From contig JAJQFX010000215.1 of NCBI GenBank assembly GCA_021200895.1, positions 1 through 6,295 on the forward strand: a DNA stretch of 6,295 bases, read 5' to 3'. This DNA is from Clostridiales bacterium (lineage in GTDB: Bacteria > Bacillota > Clostridia > Oscillospirales > Oscillospiraceae). The stretch's first letter is position 1; each line of letters begins with the position of its first letter. Below, piece after piece: positions 5,288 through 6,295 of the stretch. Made by a program: the position numbers and the translations under genes. The notes under the pieces are model-generated. The model was not told the DNA's origin, searched no databases, and worked only from the letters and a program-made list of their open reading frames with translations.

Positions 5288-6112
5288 ATGAAAATTAGCG
5301 AAGTCATTGCGCGGGTCATCGCCTATCACCCGCCGATGGACAGCACCTTCCCCACCACCGACGTGGTGAAGTACGGCGACCCGGAGCAGGAGTGTACCGG
5401 CATTGTGGTGACCTGCTTCGCCTCCGTCAACGTCATTCGCCGGGCGGCGGAGCTGGGGGCCAACCTAATCATCGCCCACGAGCCGCTGTTCTGGAGCCAT
5501 GAGGACACCACCGCCTACCTGGCCGACAGCCAAATCTTCCAGGAGAAGCGCCAGCTTCTGGAGGACGGGGGCATCGTGGTCTGGCGGGACCACGACCACA
5601 TCCATGGCGGCAGCCCCATCGACCCGCCTCTGGACGGCATCTACTACGGCATTATGAAGGAACTGGGCTGGGAACAATACCTGATCGGCTCGGAAAAGAA
5701 GCCCCTGCTGTTCCAGCTGCCGGAGACAGACGCCACCGAACTGGGCCTGTACCTGAAGGAGAAGCTGAACCTGAACGGCATCCGCATCTCCGGCGACCCC
5801 CACGCCAAAGTGTCCAAGGTGTTCCTGTGGGAGCATATCGGGGAGCAGGACCGCCGGGCCACCGCCAAGCTGCTGAAGGTGGACGAGGAGGACATCGACG
5901 CCATCATCCCCCTGGAGGTCATTGACTGGACGGTGTGCGCCTATATCCGGGACGCCAGCCAGCTGGGCCATCCCAAAATCGTCTACAACATCGGCCACTT
6001 CAACTTTGAGGAAATCGGCATGAAGTACATGGTGCGGTACCTGCCCCAGCTGGTGGGGGATGTGCCGGTACACTTCGTCCAGTCCGGAGACGCCTTCGAC
6101 TTTATCCTGTGA
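5288..6112 (+). CDS. Nif3-like dinuclear metal-centre protein (DUF34 family)
   Basis: This 274-residue cytoplasmic protein fits the Nif3/YbgI family, whose members form toroidal hexamers with a two-metal site in each subunit. Family features in order are VTCFASVNVIRRAAELGANL (41-60) leading into IIAHEPLFW (61-69), then VVWRDHDHIHGG (97-108), GDPHAKVSKV (169-178) and the C-terminal IGHFNFEEIGMKYM (235-248). By comparison with E. coli YbgI (ligands His63, His64, Asp101, His215, Glu219), the likely ligands are H64, D101 or D103, H237 and E241. The second His of the usual HHP motif is replaced by E65 (HEP). The biochemical role is unsettled; the 'GTP cyclohydrolase 1 type 2' name is doubtful. The upstream BI-1 gene ends 85 bases earlier with no clear promoter or strong terminator between, so co-transcription is likely. 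A strong terminator follows the stop codon by 20 bases. Confidence 0.88.
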   Translation: MKISEVIARVIAYHPPMDSTFPTTDVVKYGDPEQECTGIVVTCFASVNVIRRAAELGANLIIAHEPLFWSHEDTTAYLADSQIFQEKRQLLEDGGIVVWRDHDHIHGGSPIDPPLDGIYYGIMKELGWEQYLIGSEKKPLLFQLPETDATELGLYLKEKLNLNGIRISGDPHAKVSKVFLWEHIGEQDRRATAKLLKVDEEDIDAIIPLEVIDWTVCAYIRDASQLGHPKIVYNIGHFNFEEIGMKYMVRYLPQLVGDVPVHFVQSGDAFDFIL

Positions 6113-6132
6113 GATTATCCTGGAAAGCAAAC

Positions 6133-6174
6133 GCCCGCCTGCGCGTGATGGTCACGCGCAGGCGGGCATTTTTT
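6133..6174 (+). terminator. Strong Rho-independent terminator after the Nif3-family gene
   Basis: A perfect 16-bp stem, GCCCGCCTGCGCGTGA (6133-6148) with TCACGCGCAGGCGGGC (6152-6167), closes on a 3-base TGG loop. It is followed by A and six T residues (6169-6174). It starts 20 bases after the stop codon at 6110-6112 and should end the BI-1/Nif3 transcript. The minus strand has only scattered T residues after the stem, so it is mainly one-directional. Confidence 0.95.
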
Positions 6175-6251
6175 GTTGGGGAAGGGGTTGCCAATGGGGC
6201 GTTCCTTAGGTAAAGAATGATAAAGGAAAAACGTTTTGCCCTCCCGGCGGG

Positions 6252-6281
6252 CCCCATTTCTTGTCCCGCCAAGAAATGGGG
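6252..6281. repeat. Perfect 12-bp inverted repeat, candidate dispersed intergenic element
   Basis: CCCCATTTCTTG (6252-6263), a TCCCGC loop and CAAGAAATGGGG (6270-6281) form a perfect 12-bp stem. It is followed by the purine-rich flank GAAAGAAGGCGGC (6282-6294). No T-run follows and a full terminator already lies 78 bases upstream, so it is unlikely to be a terminator for the Nif3 gene. A palindrome with an AAAGAAGGCGGC-type flank in a non-coding gap resembles multicopy intergenic repeats of bacterial genomes. The copy number cannot be judged from one window, and the element may extend past the right edge. Confidence 0.5.
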
Positions 6282-6295
6282 GAAAGAAGGCGGCT

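Noticed and set aside
4420..5319. Minus-strand frame of about 300 codons opposite the BI-1 gene
   Set aside because: It is a His/Gln/Gly-rich shadow of a clear seven-helix membrane protein on the other strand and has no domain of its own.
6113..6294. Open minus-strand frame through the terminator and the palindrome
   Set aside because: It has no start codon signal inside the window, runs across a strong intrinsic terminator and an inverted repeat, and looks like a spurious translation of repeat DNA.
1..6295. CRISPR array, tRNA or rRNA gene, insertion sequence, toxin-antitoxin or defence system
   Set aside because: I read both strands for regularly spaced repeats, cloverleaf or rRNA signatures, transposase motifs and small toxin-antitoxin pairs and found none. 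The gene content is a recognisable exporter operon plus two conserved household families.

Overview
The window is about 6.3 kb of mostly GC-rich DNA (one 60-base line counted by hand inside the first ABC gene is 67% G+C). It has strong AGGAGG-type ribosome binding sites, sigma-A-like promoters and Firmicutes-type gene families. This suggests a high-GC Clostridia member, perhaps an Oscillospiraceae-like gut bacterium. The organism is inferred from composition and family resemblance, not from a marker gene.

Layout. (1) Bases 1-127, minus strand: the first 42 codons of a sugar O-acetyltransferase-like gene running off the left edge. It is clearly AT-rich (about 35% G+C over the first 120 bases) and has its own extended -10 promoter. 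(2) Bases 128-345: a divergent intergenic region holding that promoter, a plus-strand promoter, and two similar roughly 30-bp dyads centred on GGTACC that lie over the -35 and the -10/start of the plus-strand promoter. (3) Bases 346-4356: a tight three-gene operon of a MarR-family regulator and two ABC exporter half-transporters. The gap between the first two genes is 2 bases, and the second and third overlap by 8 bases. (4) Bases 4357-4491: a spacer with a good -10 hexamer and a small GC-rich hairpin, and no convincing terminator for the ABC operon. (5) Bases 4492-5202: a Bax inhibitor-1/YccA-family membrane protein. (6) Bases 5288-6112: a Nif3/DUF34-family metal protein, followed by a very strong intrinsic terminator (6133-6174). 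(7) Bases 6175-6295: non-coding, ending in a 12-bp perfect inverted repeat with a purine-rich GGCGGC flank that looks like a dispersed intergenic element.

How the genes work together. The MarR protein probably represses its own operon by binding the two GGTACC dyads, and a ligand would release it to induce the exporter. The two ABC proteins have complementary departures from consensus: Asp for the catalytic Glu and Gln for the switch His in the first, and LSQGQ for LSGGQ in the second. They are therefore very likely the two halves of a heterodimeric exporter with one degenerate and one catalytic ATP site. The BI-1 and Nif3 genes are probably co-transcribed with each other, but nothing in the sequence links them functionally to the exporter.

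I see no CRISPR array, RNA gene, transposase or clearly new system. The most interesting points are the paired operators, the asymmetric ATPase sites, the variant metal ligands in the Nif3 protein and the terminal palindrome.
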